From the NCBI RefSeq assembly GCF_000987955.1, contig NZ_LAZU01000053.1, positions 62,001 to 126,000 on the forward strand: 64,000 nucleotides of DNA, written 5' to 3'. Within the stretch, counting starts at the first letter, position 1. Each line of letters starts with the position of its first letter. Positions 7,330-17,319 of the stretch are shown one piece after another. The stretch is from Paenibacillus sp. DMB20 (GTDB lineage Bacteria > Bacillota > Bacilli > Paenibacillales > Paenibacillaceae). A program made the translations under genes and the position numbers. The notes below the pieces were generated by a model. The model did no database searches. It saw only the letters and a list, made by a program, of their open reading frames with translations, and had not been told where the DNA came from.

Positions 7330-9369
7330 ATGGAAGATTTCGCGCAGAAGCTGCAGGAACAGGAGAAGGCGATGGAAAATATCCGCAACAAGCTTGCCCT
7401 GCTGCCCGATTTGCCGGGTTGTTACCTGATGAAGAACGGGGAAGGCAAAATCATTTATGTAGGCAAGGCCAAGGTTCTTAAGAACCGGGTGCGTTCCTAT
7501 TTCACGGGAAGCCATGACGGCAAAACCCAGCGTCTCGTTTCTGAAATCCGCGATTTTGAATACATCGTCACAGGGAGCAACATGGAAGCGCTCATTTTGG
7601 AGTGCAACCTGATCAAAACGCATCAACCGCGTTACAATGTATTGCTCAAGGACGATAAAACGTATCCATATTTGAAAATTACGAATGAAGCGCATCCCCG
7701 TCTTGAAGTGACACGGAAGGTGCTTAAAGATAAAGCCAAATATTTCGGTCCTTATCCGAACGCGTACGCCGCCCATCAGACGAAGAAGCTTCTGGACCGC
7801 ATGTATCCGCTTCGCAAGTGCGATGTCATGCCTAAGGATGTATGCCTCTATTATCATATGGGCCAGTGCATGGCTCCCTGCGTGAAGGAAATTCCGCAGA
7901 CGGCTTACGAGGAAATTACTAAGGAAATCCAATCGTTTCTAAGCGGCGGCCATGAAGAGGTCAAAAAAGAACTCCACCGCAAAATGGAAGAAGCTGCTGA
8001 AGATTTGTACTTTGAGCGGGCAAAGGAACTTCGCGACCAGATTAGGCATATCGATGCCATCATGGAAAAGCAGAAAATTACGACGGCTGATTCCAGGGAT
8101 CGGGACGTATTCGGTTATGCGGTCGATAAGGGCTGGATGTGCGTGCAGATTTTGTATATGCGCCAAGGGAAAATGGTCCAGCGCAATGCTTCCGTGTTTC
8201 CGTATTACGGAGATGCCTACAGCGATTTTATGTCGTTTGTCACCCAGTATTACAGCGACAATCCGGCACTGCCTCAAGAGATCCTGCTGCCGGCGCCAGC
8301 CGTTGACGATGAAGCACAAGAGCAAACGGCGTCCGCAGCGGATTCGGCAAGCGGTTCAGAACCTGCCCAAGTGGCCGGAGCCGTTGATGAAGCCGACGAG
8401 ATCAGGATGACGGAAGCGGACGAGGCTGACGCTGCGGAGACCAAGCAAGCGGCGGCGGCTGACGAAGTTTCCACCGAGCAGGAACACGGCGTGAGGGCAG
8501 GGGCGGTCGATGCGGCCGGCGGAGCGGAAGCCCTGCAGGAATGGATCGGCGTGAAGGTCCATGTACCCCAGCGCGGCCTGAAGCGTCAGATGGTCGGTAT
8601 GGCCTCGCAAAACGCGAAGGTTTCGCTGGACGAGAAATTTCGGCTGATCGAACGGGACGAGGAGCGGACAACGATCGCTGCGGCCAACTTGGGCGAAGTG
8701 ATCGGACTTGACGTGCTGCACCGGATCGAGGCATTCGATAACTCGAACATTCAGGGAACGAACCCGGTATCGGCGATGGTCGTGTTTATCGATGGCAAAC
8801 CTGCCAAGAAGGAGTACCGCAAGTACAAAATCCGTTCCGTTCAGGGCCCGGACGATTACGAGACGATGCGGGAGGTTGTGCGCCGCCGGTATGAGCGCGT
8901 GCTGAAGGAAAACCTGCCGATGCCCGACCTGATCGTGGTCGATGGCGGAAAAGGGCAGATATCCGCGGCAGTGGACGTATTGGAGAACGAGCTCGGCTTA
9001 TTTATTCCGGTTTGCGGATTGGTGAAGGATGCCAAGCACAAAACGGCCCAGCTCATGGTGGGGGATCCGCCGGAGCCGGTGTCGCTGCCGCGCGACAGCC
9101 AGGAGTTCTACCTGCTGCAGCGGATACAGGACGAGGTCCACCGCTTTGCGATATCGTTCCATCGCGAACAGCGCGGGAAATCGATGGTAACCTCCAAGCT
9201 GGATTCGATTCCGGGCATCGGGGAGAAGCGGCGGAAGCTGCTGCTCAAGCATTTTGGTTCGGTAAAGAAAATAAAGGAAGCGAGCGTCGAAGATTTTCGG
9301 GCCCTGTCCATCGGCGAAAAACTTGCGAATGAAATATTGAGAGCTTTGAATGATCCTGAACAATCATAA
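7330..9369 (+). CDS. uvrC: UvrABC system protein C
   Basis: Nuclease subunit of nucleotide excision repair; with UvrB it cuts on both sides of a lesion. I place the start at the ATG at 7330 (679 residues) because GAGAGAGGAGGAG lies directly before it; an upstream in-frame TTG at 7282 lacks a ribosome site. Domains: GIY-YIG nuclease (LPGCYLMKNGEGKIIYVGKA), a Cys motif around MGQCMAPC, UvrB-binding UVR motif near residues 210-240, RNase H-like nuclease (DVLHRIEAFDNSN, LIVDGGKGQ after PDLIVV), and C-terminal helix-hairpin-helix SIPGIGEKRRK. Odd: an insertion of about 75 residues, rich in Ala, Glu and Asp (about 325-400), between the UVR motif and the RNase H domain. Confidence 0.96.
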   Translation: MEDFAQKLQEQEKAMENIRNKLALLPDLPGCYLMKNGEGKIIYVGKAKVLKNRVRSYFTGSHDGKTQRLVSEIRDFEYIVTGSNMEALILECNLIKTHQPRYNVLLKDDKTYPYLKITNEAHPRLEVTRKVLKDKAKYFGPYPNAYAAHQTKKLLDRMYPLRKCDVMPKDVCLYYHMGQCMAPCVKEIPQTAYEEITKEIQSFLSGGHEEVKKELHRKMEEAAEDLYFERAKELRDQIRHIDAIMEKQKITTADSRDRDVFGYAVDKGWMCVQILYMRQGKMVQRNASVFPYYGDAYSDFMSFVTQYYSDNPALPQEILLPAPAVDDEAQEQTASAADSASGSEPAQVAGAVDEADEIRMTEADEADAAETKQAAAADEVSTEQEHGVRAGAVDAAGGAEALQEWIGVKVHVPQRGLKRQMVGMASQNAKVSLDEKFRLIERDEERTTIAAANLGEVIGLDVLHRIEAFDNSNIQGTNPVSAMVVFIDGKPAKKEYRKYKIRSVQGPDDYETMREVVRRRYERVLKENLPMPDLIVVDGGKGQISAAVDVLENELGLFIPVCGLVKDAKHKTAQLMVGDPPEPVSLPRDSQEFYLLQRIQDEVHRFAISFHREQRGKSMVTSKLDSIPGIGEKRRKLLLKHFGSVKKIKEASVEDFRALSIGEKLANEILRALNDPEQS

Positions 9370-9385
9370 CGTGTAACCAAAAGAA

Positions 9386-9427
9386 AAACGGCTTACCGTC
9401 CTAAATGGACGGATAAGCCGTTTCTTT
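9386..9427. terminator. Bidirectional terminator shared by uvrC and the CPBP gene
   Basis: AAACGGCTTACCGTCC pairs with GGACGGATAAGCCGTTT, followed by CTTTT. The stop codon of the minus-strand gene lies in the loop, so its last codons form one arm. Confidence 0.85.
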
Positions 9428-11083
9428 TGTCGGCGGGCCCGGATTGAATTTATATATGGCATACCCTACGATCGCCGGCAGAATGATGTAGAAGATGCCG
9501 AACAGCAGGTTGGCCGTGTCGTTCATCATCATAAGGCTGAAGCCCATCAGGATGCTGTTGAACACCACATGGGCAAACACCGCGGAAAGATAACCGTACC
9601 GCAAAAAAACAAAGCTGAACAGCAGGCCGATGATGACAAGCTCAATCGGTCTTGAGATGACGGGATAAATCGGATAAAGCGTATGCCCCAGCGCCCAGAT
9701 GATCGAGGTGATCAGGCTGGCGGCAAACGTGTTGCGGACGATTTTTTTGACCATTTTAATCCCGAATAACCGGTACACGGCTTCTTCCGAAATGCCCGCA
9801 AACCAGGCCATAAGCGGGAACAGCCAAGGATAAAGCATATTATACGGAGACTGGCTGGCATCCGTTGTGGACCAGGTGTGCAGCGTAAGGCTTAGTCCGA
9901 CAAAGATGATCGACTGTACCCCAAGCAGGATAAGAGCCCATACATAACCGACCTTCATGCTTTGCAGCACATACGGTCCATAACCCGGATCTTTGGCCTG
10001 CGGCCATGGATTAAGACCGTTTTCCTTCCGCCATAGCCCGTTTCCTCCAACGAGGGAGAAATAGAGCAGGGCCGAAAAGATAAGGGAGTACCCGGCATAA
10101 AATATCATGATTCCACTGATGCCCGACGCGGACATGCCTTCCGCTTTGAAAAATGGGATTAGGTTGTAAGTGTTCAGCATCTGGATCACGAACAGAAGAC
10201 TTGCAAGAAAAATGCCGCGTTTGAAGGATGTATGTGCTTTGGTCTTCACGCTGTATATGATCGCCAGGACACCAAGCACGAGCGTAAACAGTCCGTAGCC
10301 CAAAATGGTAAGCAGCGTGGCGTTCAGCGTCTGCTTCTCTACGTATGCGCTGTGGGTTTTCGGGACAGAGAAAGCCGGTTCGTAAGAACGAAGCTGGCCG
10401 TTCTCGAAAGTAAAACCGAGCTGAAGAACCGCATCGCCAACCTTTGCCGCAGGGTCACGGTATTGCAGCCCGGGTTCTCCTTCCCGGGTCAACAGCTCCA
10501 ACCTGGAGGAATCGTACCCCGCTCTTTGTACCCAAGGCTCGGCCAAAGCCTGCTTCTCCGCAAGCGACAAATCGCCCTCGATGATCAGGAGCATTTCCCT
10601 GCGTACTCCTTCACCCTGCAGCATGGCCCCCTTGTAACGGGATCCTTCCAGGTCGTAAGAGAAGCCGGCAATGCCGCCGTTTTGCATATGGACGTCCACG
10701 TTAAGCGCTGTGCCGTCCGGCTCCTCGAATCGTACCCTGTAAACATCGTAAGGGTATTTGCTTTCATATTTTTTATTATATTCGTCGAGCTTGTTTTCTT
10801 TGGATAAATACCCGTACACGTCGGAACGGGATTGATATGTAACAAGCGGCGGCGTTTCTTCCGGAGCCGGAGCCATCTGCATTTGCTCCCGTACGAAGCG
10901 TTCCGCAGCCTTTGCCGCTTCCGGTTTGCTGATCATTTCAGGCGTTTTTCCCGTTTCCAGCGTCCTTGAAGATGTGCTGGGGAAGACTTGGAAGATCAGA
11001 AACAGTACCAGCCCGATGACTGCCAGTATGACCAAAGGTTTGAAGTTGGGCTCGAGTTTGAGGGGCTGTCCCGTTTTATTCAT
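9401..11083 (-). CDS. CPBP-family intramembrane metalloprotease
   Basis: Polytopic membrane protein of 560 residues. One N-terminal membrane segment (about 16-33) is followed by a soluble region of roughly 210 residues and then about eight membrane segments. The C-terminal CPBP/Rce1-like domain carries the diagnostic motifs SEEAVYR (glutamates near residue 430), ALGHTLYP and HVVFNS. The family includes CAAX-type prenyl proteases and bacteriocin-immunity proteins; the substrate here is unknown. The large extracytoplasmic domain is an added module. Single gene. Confidence 0.85.
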   Translation of the reverse strand: MNKTGQPLKLEPNFKPLVILAVIGLVLFLIFQVFPSTSSRTLETGKTPEMISKPEAAKAAERFVREQMQMAPAPEETPPLVTYQSRSDVYGYLSKENKLDEYNKKYESKYPYDVYRVRFEEPDGTALNVDVHMQNGGIAGFSYDLEGSRYKGAMLQGEGVRREMLLIIEGDLSLAEKQALAEPWVQRAGYDSSRLELLTREGEPGLQYRDPAAKVGDAVLQLGFTFENGQLRSYEPAFSVPKTHSAYVEKQTLNATLLTILGYGLFTLVLGVLAIIYSVKTKAHTSFKRGIFLASLLFVIQMLNTYNLIPFFKAEGMSASGISGIMIFYAGYSLIFSALLYFSLVGGNGLWRKENGLNPWPQAKDPGYGPYVLQSMKVGYVWALILLGVQSIIFVGLSLTLHTWSTTDASQSPYNMLYPWLFPLMAWFAGISEEAVYRLFGIKMVKKIVRNTFAASLITSIIWALGHTLYPIYPVISRPIELVIIGLLFSFVFLRYGYLSAVFAHVVFNSILMGFSLMMMNDTANLLFGIFYIILPAIVGYAIYKFNPGPPTKETAYPSI

Positions 11084-11347
11084 GTCAATCCTCCTTAATC
11101 ATTTATTTTTCGTAGCCGTTTCGAAGGACCATAACATATTGCCGGTTGATTGGGTAAGTCATAACTACAAGACATAAAGCCAATATAACACAATATGATA
11201 TCGTCAATCTTCTTATCCCGTTCAAAATCATGAAAAATACGATGAAAATGAAGGAAAGCTTTCGAAAAGCTCAGAAAAGCCCATGCTGCTCTTCTCGAAT
11301 ATACCCAATTTGGTTCTTTTTTAAAGATTTTGAAGCTAAAAACGGTT

Positions 11348-11376
11348 TTGGGTTCGTCGAGCGATTGCGTTATAAT
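11348..11376 (+). promoter_or_regulatory. Promoter of the ktrBA leader
   Basis: TATAAT at 11371-11376 with TTGGGT 17 bases upstream, just ahead of the riboswitch. Confidence 0.55.
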
Positions 11377-11404
11377 CACATCATGTTTAATGAATTGAAT
11401 AAAC

Positions 11405-11535
11405 AGGCCGAATTTCGTAATGAAAACGGGGGAACCATTTAATTGGGGTGAATTTCGCTTATGCAAGGCAGCGAATAGGGCAACCTGTGATATGCCCGAA
11501 TCCGTCAGCTAACCTCGTAGGCTGTAACACAGGAA
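11405..11535 (+). ncRNA. c-di-AMP riboswitch (ydaO/yuaA type)
   Basis: The leader contains the conserved parts of the ydaO aptamer: GGGGGAACC near 11428, GGGGTGAAT near 11445, AGGGCAACC near 11477, and the block GCCCGAATCCGTCAGCTAAC at 11494-11513 followed by CTCGTAGGC. In Bacillales this class binds cyclic di-AMP and shuts off potassium-uptake genes; a terminator follows at once and the next gene is ktrB, exactly as expected for an OFF switch. Confidence 0.9.
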
Positions 11536-11547
11536 CCCAACCGTCAG

Positions 11548-11576
11548 GCATTGGATTTCCAGTGCTTTTTTCTTTT
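11548..11576 (+). terminator. Riboswitch-controlled terminator upstream of ktrB
   Basis: GCATTGG-ATTT-CCAGTGC followed by TTTTTTCTTTT, ending 15 bases before ktrB. It is the probable expression platform of the c-di-AMP switch. Confidence 0.8.
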
Positions 11577-11590
11577 GACTTTTTAAAGAG

Positions 11591-12938
11591 GTGAAGATGT
11601 TGATTTCCAAATTAAAATGGCTTCGCTTTTCGCCGCCACAGATTCTTGTGATGGGGTTCGGAACGATTATTATGATCGGCACGATGCTGCTGATGCTCCC
11701 CATTGCGAACACGACAGGAGAGCCGCTGAACTTTATGGACGCTCTGTTTACGGCCACCTCCGCAACCTGCGTAACCGGGTTGGTTGTCGTGGACACGGGA
11801 ACCTTCTTCACCACCTTTGGTCAGGTCGTCATCATTTGCCTGATACAGATTGGCGGATTGGGTTTTATGACCATGGCTACGCTGTTTGCACTCGTTCTTA
11901 AGCGCCGTATTTCGTTGAAAGACCGTTTGGTCCTGCAGGAAGCCATGAACCAGTCATCAATGGAAGGCATCGTCCGGCTGATAAGGAGAGTCCTGCTGTA
12001 TTCCTTGATTATCGAAGCGAGCGCGATGGTCCTCCTAACATTACGCTGGGCGTTTGAAATGCCATTTGGAAAAGCTATGTATTTTGGCGTTTTTCATTCG
12101 GTATCCATGTTTAACAATGCGGGATTCGACCTGTTTGGCGAGTTCAGCAGTTTAACCAGGTTCGTAGACGATCCGCTTGTAAACTTCGTGGCGATGTTTC
12201 TGATCATCTCCGGCGGGATCGGCTTCATCGTCATGGCGGACATCGTGGACTACAAGAAAAACCGCAAGCTGTCGCTGCATTCGAAAGTCGTTCTTTCCAT
12301 GACATGCGCGCTTATACTGATCGGCGCCATCGTTATTTTTATATTTGAATTCACGAATCCCAAGACTCTTGGTTCTTTGAACTGGGGCGGAAAAATATTG
12401 GCTCCTTCTTCCAGTCGGTTACGCCGAGAACGGCAGGCGCCAATACGCTCGACATTGGAGCCTGCGGCAGGCGACCCAGTTTTTCATCGTCATCCTGATG
12501 TTTATCGGCGCTTCGCCGGGATCGACCGGGGGCGGAATCAAAACAACGACGTTTACGATCATGATCGGTGCGGTTATTGCGATGATCCGCGGCCGGGACG
12601 ACATCGTATTGTTCCGTTACCGTTTGGCCATGGAACGGATTTTCAAGGCGCTGACCATTACGCTGCTTGCGCTGTTCCTGGTTATTGCCGTGTCGATGAT
12701 ACTTTCCACGACGGAGGACAGCAGTTTCCTGTCGATCTTATTCGAAACGACGTCGGCGTTCGGTACGGTGGGGCTGTCGATGGGACTCACCCCGGAGTTG
12801 TCGCTCTTCGGCAAGCTGCTGATCTCTCTTACCATGTTCGCGGGGCGGCTCGGCCCGCTGACGTTGGCATACGCACTGGGGCCTAAAAAGGGTAAGGAAT
12901 TGTATCGTCACCCTGAAGGTAAAATGATTATTGGATAA
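11591..12938 (+). pseudogene. ktrB: KtrB potassium transporter subunit, frameshifted twice
   Basis: Membrane subunit of the Ktr potassium-uptake system (Trk/Ktr/HKT superfamily, four pore repeats). Selectivity regions are visible: SATCVTGLVV, NNAGFDLFG and SAFGTVGLS. The frame breaks at about 12401 (one G missing in TTGGGCTCC) and again at about 12463 (one C missing in GCCCTGCGG). Adding both bases restores the third pore repeat TPRTAGANTLDIGALRQATQ and joins the two open frames into one protein of about 449 residues. As given, the gene is broken; two losses 62 bases apart inside conserved sequence suggest read error. Start is GTG at 11591 or ATG at 11597. Confidence 0.88.
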
Positions 12939-12955
12939 GGAGATTGACTTAGAAC

Positions 12956-13621
12956 ATGAAACCAAAGCAGTTTGCGGTAATCGGACTGGGGCGCTTCGGC
13001 GCAAGCCTTGCCCTGGAACTGATGGAACTGGGTTACGAGGTTCTCGGCATTGACCGGGATGAAGAAGTAGTAGAGGATATGAGCGATTTCCTTACGCATA
13101 CCGTCGTGGCGGATGCGACGGATGAAGAGGTGCTGAAATCGCTTGGCATTCGTAACTTTGATTGCGGGATCGTCGCGATTGGGGACGAGATACAGACGAG
13201 TATTTTGGCTGCGATCCAGCTTAAGGAACTGGGCGTGGGCACGGTCGTGGCCAAAGCGATTTCGGTGCTGCACGGACGGGCGTTGGAAAAATTGGGCGTG
13301 GACCGGGTTATTTTTCCGGAGAGGGATATGGGAGTCCGCGTGGCTCATCAACTCGTGACGCCTAACCTGCTCGATTATATCGAGCTGTCGAAAGATTACC
13401 GGATCGTGGAGATGACCGTAACGGACTGCATGGACGGAAAAACGTTGAGCGAGCTGAACACGCGTGTGCGGTACGGCATCAGCGTAGTGGCGCTGAACCA
13501 GCGCCAGGGCATCATCGTTGCTCCGACAGCCATGGACGTGCTGAGGGCGGGAGATATCATGGTGGTTATCGGATCGAAAGAAAACATCGACCGTTTTGAG
13601 GGCGAGGTCGTCAATTCATAA
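12956..13621 (+). CDS. ktrA: KtrA, RCK regulatory subunit of Ktr potassium uptake
   Basis: Cytoplasmic ring-forming subunit that gates KtrB in response to nucleotides and c-di-AMP. 221 residues, family length. The N-terminal Rossmann RCK_N domain has VIGLGRFGASLA followed by the acidic GIDRDE; the RCK_C domain (about residues 135-221) ends the protein. It starts 17 bases after ktrB behind a GGAG site, so it is in the riboswitch-controlled operon. Confidence 0.95.
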   Translation: MKPKQFAVIGLGRFGASLALELMELGYEVLGIDRDEEVVEDMSDFLTHTVVADATDEEVLKSLGIRNFDCGIVAIGDEIQTSILAAIQLKELGVGTVVAKAISVLHGRALEKLGVDRVIFPERDMGVRVAHQLVTPNLLDYIELSKDYRIVEMTVTDCMDGKTLSELNTRVRYGISVVALNQRQGIIVAPTAMDVLRAGDIMVVIGSKENIDRFEGEVVNS

Positions 13622-13689
13622 ACTTGGGCTGCTCCAAGACCGGCTTCATTGGAATATTTCGATATACGTTCATTAAAATAGTCATTGAA

Positions 13690-13737
13690 AGCAAACAGCC
13701 TGACGCCGGCATGGGGTCAGGTTGTCTGCTTTTTTTC
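13690..13737. terminator. ktrA terminator overlapping the lysR 3' end
   Basis: AGCAAACAGCCTGAC pairs with GTCAGGTTGTCTGCT (two G-T pairs), then seven T. The convergent lysR gene ends inside it. Confidence 0.85.
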
Positions 13738-14642
13738 TTCCTGCCGGCGCCGGAACAGTCCTTCGGTCTCGTCGATCCAGCGGCTGGCCGCACTGCTGAG
13801 CTCGGAGGTTTTGCCATAGATGAGGCTGGTCGTCCGCCGGGTTTCAATCAGCGCCGGGATATGAACATCCACAAGGCCGTTATCCGAGAGAAGCTGCGGC
13901 CGGAGATAGGATTTCGGTAACAGGGAGGCGGCTTTGCACGTCGGAATGAGCCTTACGATGGCTTCGAAGGAGTCGATCTCCATCCGGATATCCGGCATGA
14001 TGCCCCAGCGGTGGAACAAATCGTCCGTCAGCTTCCGGTACCACGTTCCCGTGGAAAAATAATCATGGGCAATCCTTGAAGGTGCTCGATTCCGACCTCC
14101 TGGAGCTCCGAGAGCGGATGTCCCGCCGGAAGCACAAGCTCCAGATGATCGTCAAACAGCGGAATGCAGTTTAAGCCGGGCTGGTTAATGGATGAAGCGA
14201 CGATGCCGACATCCGCGCGTTTATCCCGGACGGAGGATACGATTTCATGGGTCTTCCCCGTGATCAGCTTGATTTCGGCCGAAGGGTGTCTTTCCATGAA
14301 GGCGTTGACCAGCGGGGGGAGGGTGGTTTGGAGCGTGGTCAGGCTGGCTCCCAGCGTGATGGTGATTTGCTCCTCCTCCCGGTAATGAGCCAGCGTTTGC
14401 ATGAACCGCAGCTGGTTTTGCCGCTGTTCCAGGGCATAGGTATAGGCAAGCTGGCCGATGGAAGTCAGCTCCAACCGTTTTCCGCGGCGGTTGAACAACT
14501 GAACGCCAAGCTCGTCTTCCAGTTTGGCGATTTTGCGGGAGAGGGCTGGCTGCGAAAGGTTCAAGAGCTTGGAAGCTTTATTCAGGCTGGACTGCTCCAC
14601 AACGACAGCGAAAACGTCCAATTCTTCAAACAACGGGATCAT
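13717..14642 (-). pseudogene. LysR-family regulator divergent from sdhCAB, frameshifted
   Basis: Transcription factor with an N-terminal winged helix-turn-helix (SSLNKASKLLNLSQPALSRK) and a LysR substrate domain. The frame stops after GLPMIIFPRERG and resumes in another frame as WYRKLTDDLFHRWGIMPDIR. One missing base in the A5 run at 14055-14059 (T5 on the coding strand) explains this: with six T it reads MIIFSTGTWYRKL. Full length would be about 308 residues. It is transcribed away from sdhC across an A+T-rich gap, so it may regulate succinate dehydrogenase, but this is inference from position only. Confidence 0.85.
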
Positions 14643-14876
14643 CTCCTTTATGATGAATTTGTTATGCGTATAAATTATAACGATTAATAATTATATTGCA
14701 ATTCCCTTATAAGAAAAAAAGGAGTAACATGAAATGTGACACAGGATGTTCACACAATGCGCGAAATCAGAGGCATTTTGTCGTTGTGTGCGGTTTTAGT
14801 CCTAGATGGTTTAAGTGTAATGATTTAAGATGAAACTTAATGAAAACGCTGTACATTGGAAAGGGGAACGTCACTG

Positions 14877-15545
14877 ATGAAAGGGTACTATTCCAGAAAG
14901 CTGCATTCTTTGCTCGGCGTCATACCGCTTGGATTTTTCCTGATCGAGCACATGCTGACGAACTACACAGCTTTCGAGAGTGGCAAGGAAGGTTTTACCG
15001 ATGCCGTCCTGTTTATCAACAAATTGCCGCTCGTATTTTTTCTGGAGCTGTTCTTTATTTGGCTGCCGCTGTTGTACCACGGCGTATACGGCCTGTACAT
15101 TGCCTACCAAGCAAATTCGAACATCGGCAACTACAATTATCCCCGCAATATCCGGTTTACGCTCCAGCGGGTTACCGGCGTGATTACGTTTGTGTTCGTG
15201 ATCTGGCATGTTTATGAAACGCGGTTTCAAATTGCCCTCGGCCGTGTGTCGCATGAGGAAGTAGCCAGCGTAATGCATGATATCGTCAGCAACCCGGTTA
15301 TTTTCGTACTATATGTTATCGGGGTCATTTCGGCTTCCTTCCATTTTGCCAACGGCCTGTGGGCGTTCCTGGTAAGCTGGGGGATTACAGTGGGACCGCG
15401 TGCGCAGCGCGTTTCGTCCTATATTTGCATGGGCTTGTTCGTAATCATGGGCGTCATGTTCGTGCTGGCGCTGACCGCTTTCCGGAATTCCGAATTCCAG
15501 GCGGCTGCGGCGGTTGTTGATATGTGCAAATCAGTCTTTGTCTAA
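14877..15545 (+). CDS. sdhC: Succinate dehydrogenase cytochrome b558 subunit
   Basis: Membrane anchor of respiratory complex II; binds haem b and passes electrons to menaquinone. 222 residues from the ATG at 14877, chosen because AAAGGGGAAC precedes it and the protein then starts MKGYYSRKLHSLLGVIPLG like other Bacillales SdhC; an earlier TTG at 14856 is unlikely. Five hydrophobic segments are seen, with histidines in LIEHM, YHGVYG, IWHVYE and FHFANG suited to haem ligation. First gene of sdhCAB. Confidence 0.95.
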   Translation: MKGYYSRKLHSLLGVIPLGFFLIEHMLTNYTAFESGKEGFTDAVLFINKLPLVFFLELFFIWLPLLYHGVYGLYIAYQANSNIGNYNYPRNIRFTLQRVTGVITFVFVIWHVYETRFQIALGRVSHEEVASVMHDIVSNPVIFVLYVIGVISASFHFANGLWAFLVSWGITVGPRAQRVSSYICMGLFVIMGVMFVLALTAFRNSEFQAAAAVVDMCKSVFV

Positions 15546-15560
15546 GGAGAGTGAAACGAA

Positions 15561-17303
15561 ATGGCATCTAACATTATTGTTGTGGGCGGCGGCCTGGCCG
15601 GCTTGATGGCGACCATCAAAGCGGCCGAAGCCGGAGCTCACGTTCATTTATTCTCGCTGGTACCGGTAAAACGTTCCCACTCGGTGTGCGCGCAGGGCGG
15701 CATTAACGGAGCCGTTAATACAAAGGGCGAAGGTGACTCTCCTTGGGAGCATTTCGACGATACCGTTTACGGCGGCGACTTTCTGGCGAACCAGCCACCT
15801 GTTAAAGCGATGTGCGAAGCCGCTCCGGGCATTATTCATTTGATGGACCGGATGGGCGTTATGTTTAACCGGACTCCGGAAGGACTGCTGGACTTCCGGC
15901 GGTTCGGGGGCACGAAGCATCACCGTACCGCTTATGCGGGTGCCACGACGGGCCAGCAGCTGCTGTATGCGCTTGACGAGCAGGTGCGCCGCTGGGAAAC
16001 CGCGGGTCTCGTTACGAAATACGAAAACTGGGAGTTTCTGAATGCGGTCATCGACGACGAGGGGGTATGCCGCGGCATCAATGCGCAGGACCTTCGTTCG
16101 ATGGAAATCCGGGCATTCCGGGGCGACGCGGTCATTCTGGCTAGCGGAGGCCCTGGCATTATTTTCGGCAAAACGACGAACTCCGTCATCAACACCGGTA
16201 CGGCGGCCAGCGCCGTATACCAGCAAGGCGTGCATTATGCCAACGGCGAATTTATCCAGATTCACCCGACGGCCATTCCGGGGGATGACAAGCTGCGCCT
16301 GATGTCCGAATCCGCGCGCGGCGAGGGCGGCCGGATCTGGACGTACAAAGACGGCAAGCCTTGGTACTTCCTTGAGGAGAAGTATCCGGCCTACGGTAAT
16401 CTGGTGCCGCGGGATATCGCTACCCGTGAAATTTTCCATGTCTGCGTGGATATGGGACTGGGCATCAACGGCGAGAACATGGTTTATCTCGACCTTTCGC
16501 ATAAAGATCCGAAAGAGCTTGACGTCAAGCTCGGCGGCATTATCGAAATTTACGAGAAGTTCATGGGCGACGATCCTCGTAAAATTCCAATGAAAATCTT
16601 CCCGGCTGTCCACTATTCGATGGGCGGCATGTGGGTGGACTACAACCAGATGACCAACATTCCCGGCCTGTTTGCGGCAGGGGAATGCGAATACCAATAT
16701 CACGGCGCCAACCGTCTGGGAGCAAACTCGCTCGTATCCGCCATCTACGGCGGAATGGTGGCCGGCCCGAAAGCGATTGAATATGTGAAGGGCTTGAAAA
16801 AGTCGTCGCAGGACGTTTCCTCTACGGTATTCGACCGTTCGGTGAAAGAGCATCAAACGAAGTTTGATAACCTGTTGAACATGCAGGGCACCGAGAATGC
16901 CTATGTGATTCATAAAGAGCTGGGCGAATGGATGACCAACAACATGACGGTGGTCCGCTACAACGACAAGTTGGAAGCGACCATCGGCAAGATCAAAGAA
17001 CTGAAACAGCGCTACAAGAAAATCAACATGACGGACACCTCCCGCTGGAGCAACCAGGGCGCGGCGTTTACGAGGCAGTTGTGGAACATGCTGGAACTGG
17101 CCGAGGCCATGACGCTAGGGGCGCTGCTGCGCAACGAAAGCCGCGGAGCCCACTATAAGCCGGACTTCCCGGAACGTAACGACGAGGAATTCCTGAAGAC
17201 AACGAAGGCGGCCTGGACACCGGACGGACCTCAAATTTCGTACGAAGAAGTGGACGTATCCTTGATTAAGCCGCGTATTCGCGACTATTCGAAAGATAAG
17301 TAA
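15561..17303 (+). CDS. sdhA: Succinate dehydrogenase flavoprotein subunit
   Basis: Catalytic subunit oxidising succinate to fumarate with covalently bound FAD. 580 residues. The FAD-binding motif VVGGGLAGLMATIKAAEAG is at the N-terminus; the His of RSHSVCAQGGIN is the FAD-attachment site; the substrate region includes the HHRTAYAG and SESARGEGG motifs, and GGMWVDYN lies near the capping domain. Starts 15 bases after sdhC with AAGGAGAG. A 421-codon minus-strand ORF across it is a shadow. Confidence 0.97.
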   Translation: MASNIIVVGGGLAGLMATIKAAEAGAHVHLFSLVPVKRSHSVCAQGGINGAVNTKGEGDSPWEHFDDTVYGGDFLANQPPVKAMCEAAPGIIHLMDRMGVMFNRTPEGLLDFRRFGGTKHHRTAYAGATTGQQLLYALDEQVRRWETAGLVTKYENWEFLNAVIDDEGVCRGINAQDLRSMEIRAFRGDAVILASGGPGIIFGKTTNSVINTGTAASAVYQQGVHYANGEFIQIHPTAIPGDDKLRLMSESARGEGGRIWTYKDGKPWYFLEEKYPAYGNLVPRDIATREIFHVCVDMGLGINGENMVYLDLSHKDPKELDVKLGGIIEIYEKFMGDDPRKIPMKIFPAVHYSMGGMWVDYNQMTNIPGLFAAGECEYQYHGANRLGANSLVSAIYGGMVAGPKAIEYVKGLKKSSQDVSSTVFDRSVKEHQTKFDNLLNMQGTENAYVIHKELGEWMTNNMTVVRYNDKLEATIGKIKELKQRYKKINMTDTSRWSNQGAAFTRQLWNMLELAEAMTLGALLRNESRGAHYKPDFPERNDEEFLKTTKAAWTPDGPQISYEEVDVSLIKPRIRDYSKDK

Positions 17304-17319
17304 GGAAGGGGGATTTGAC

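Noticed and set aside
15648..16913. Minus-strand ORF of 421 codons over sdhA
   Set aside because: Shadow of a G+C-biased conserved gene; no family features.
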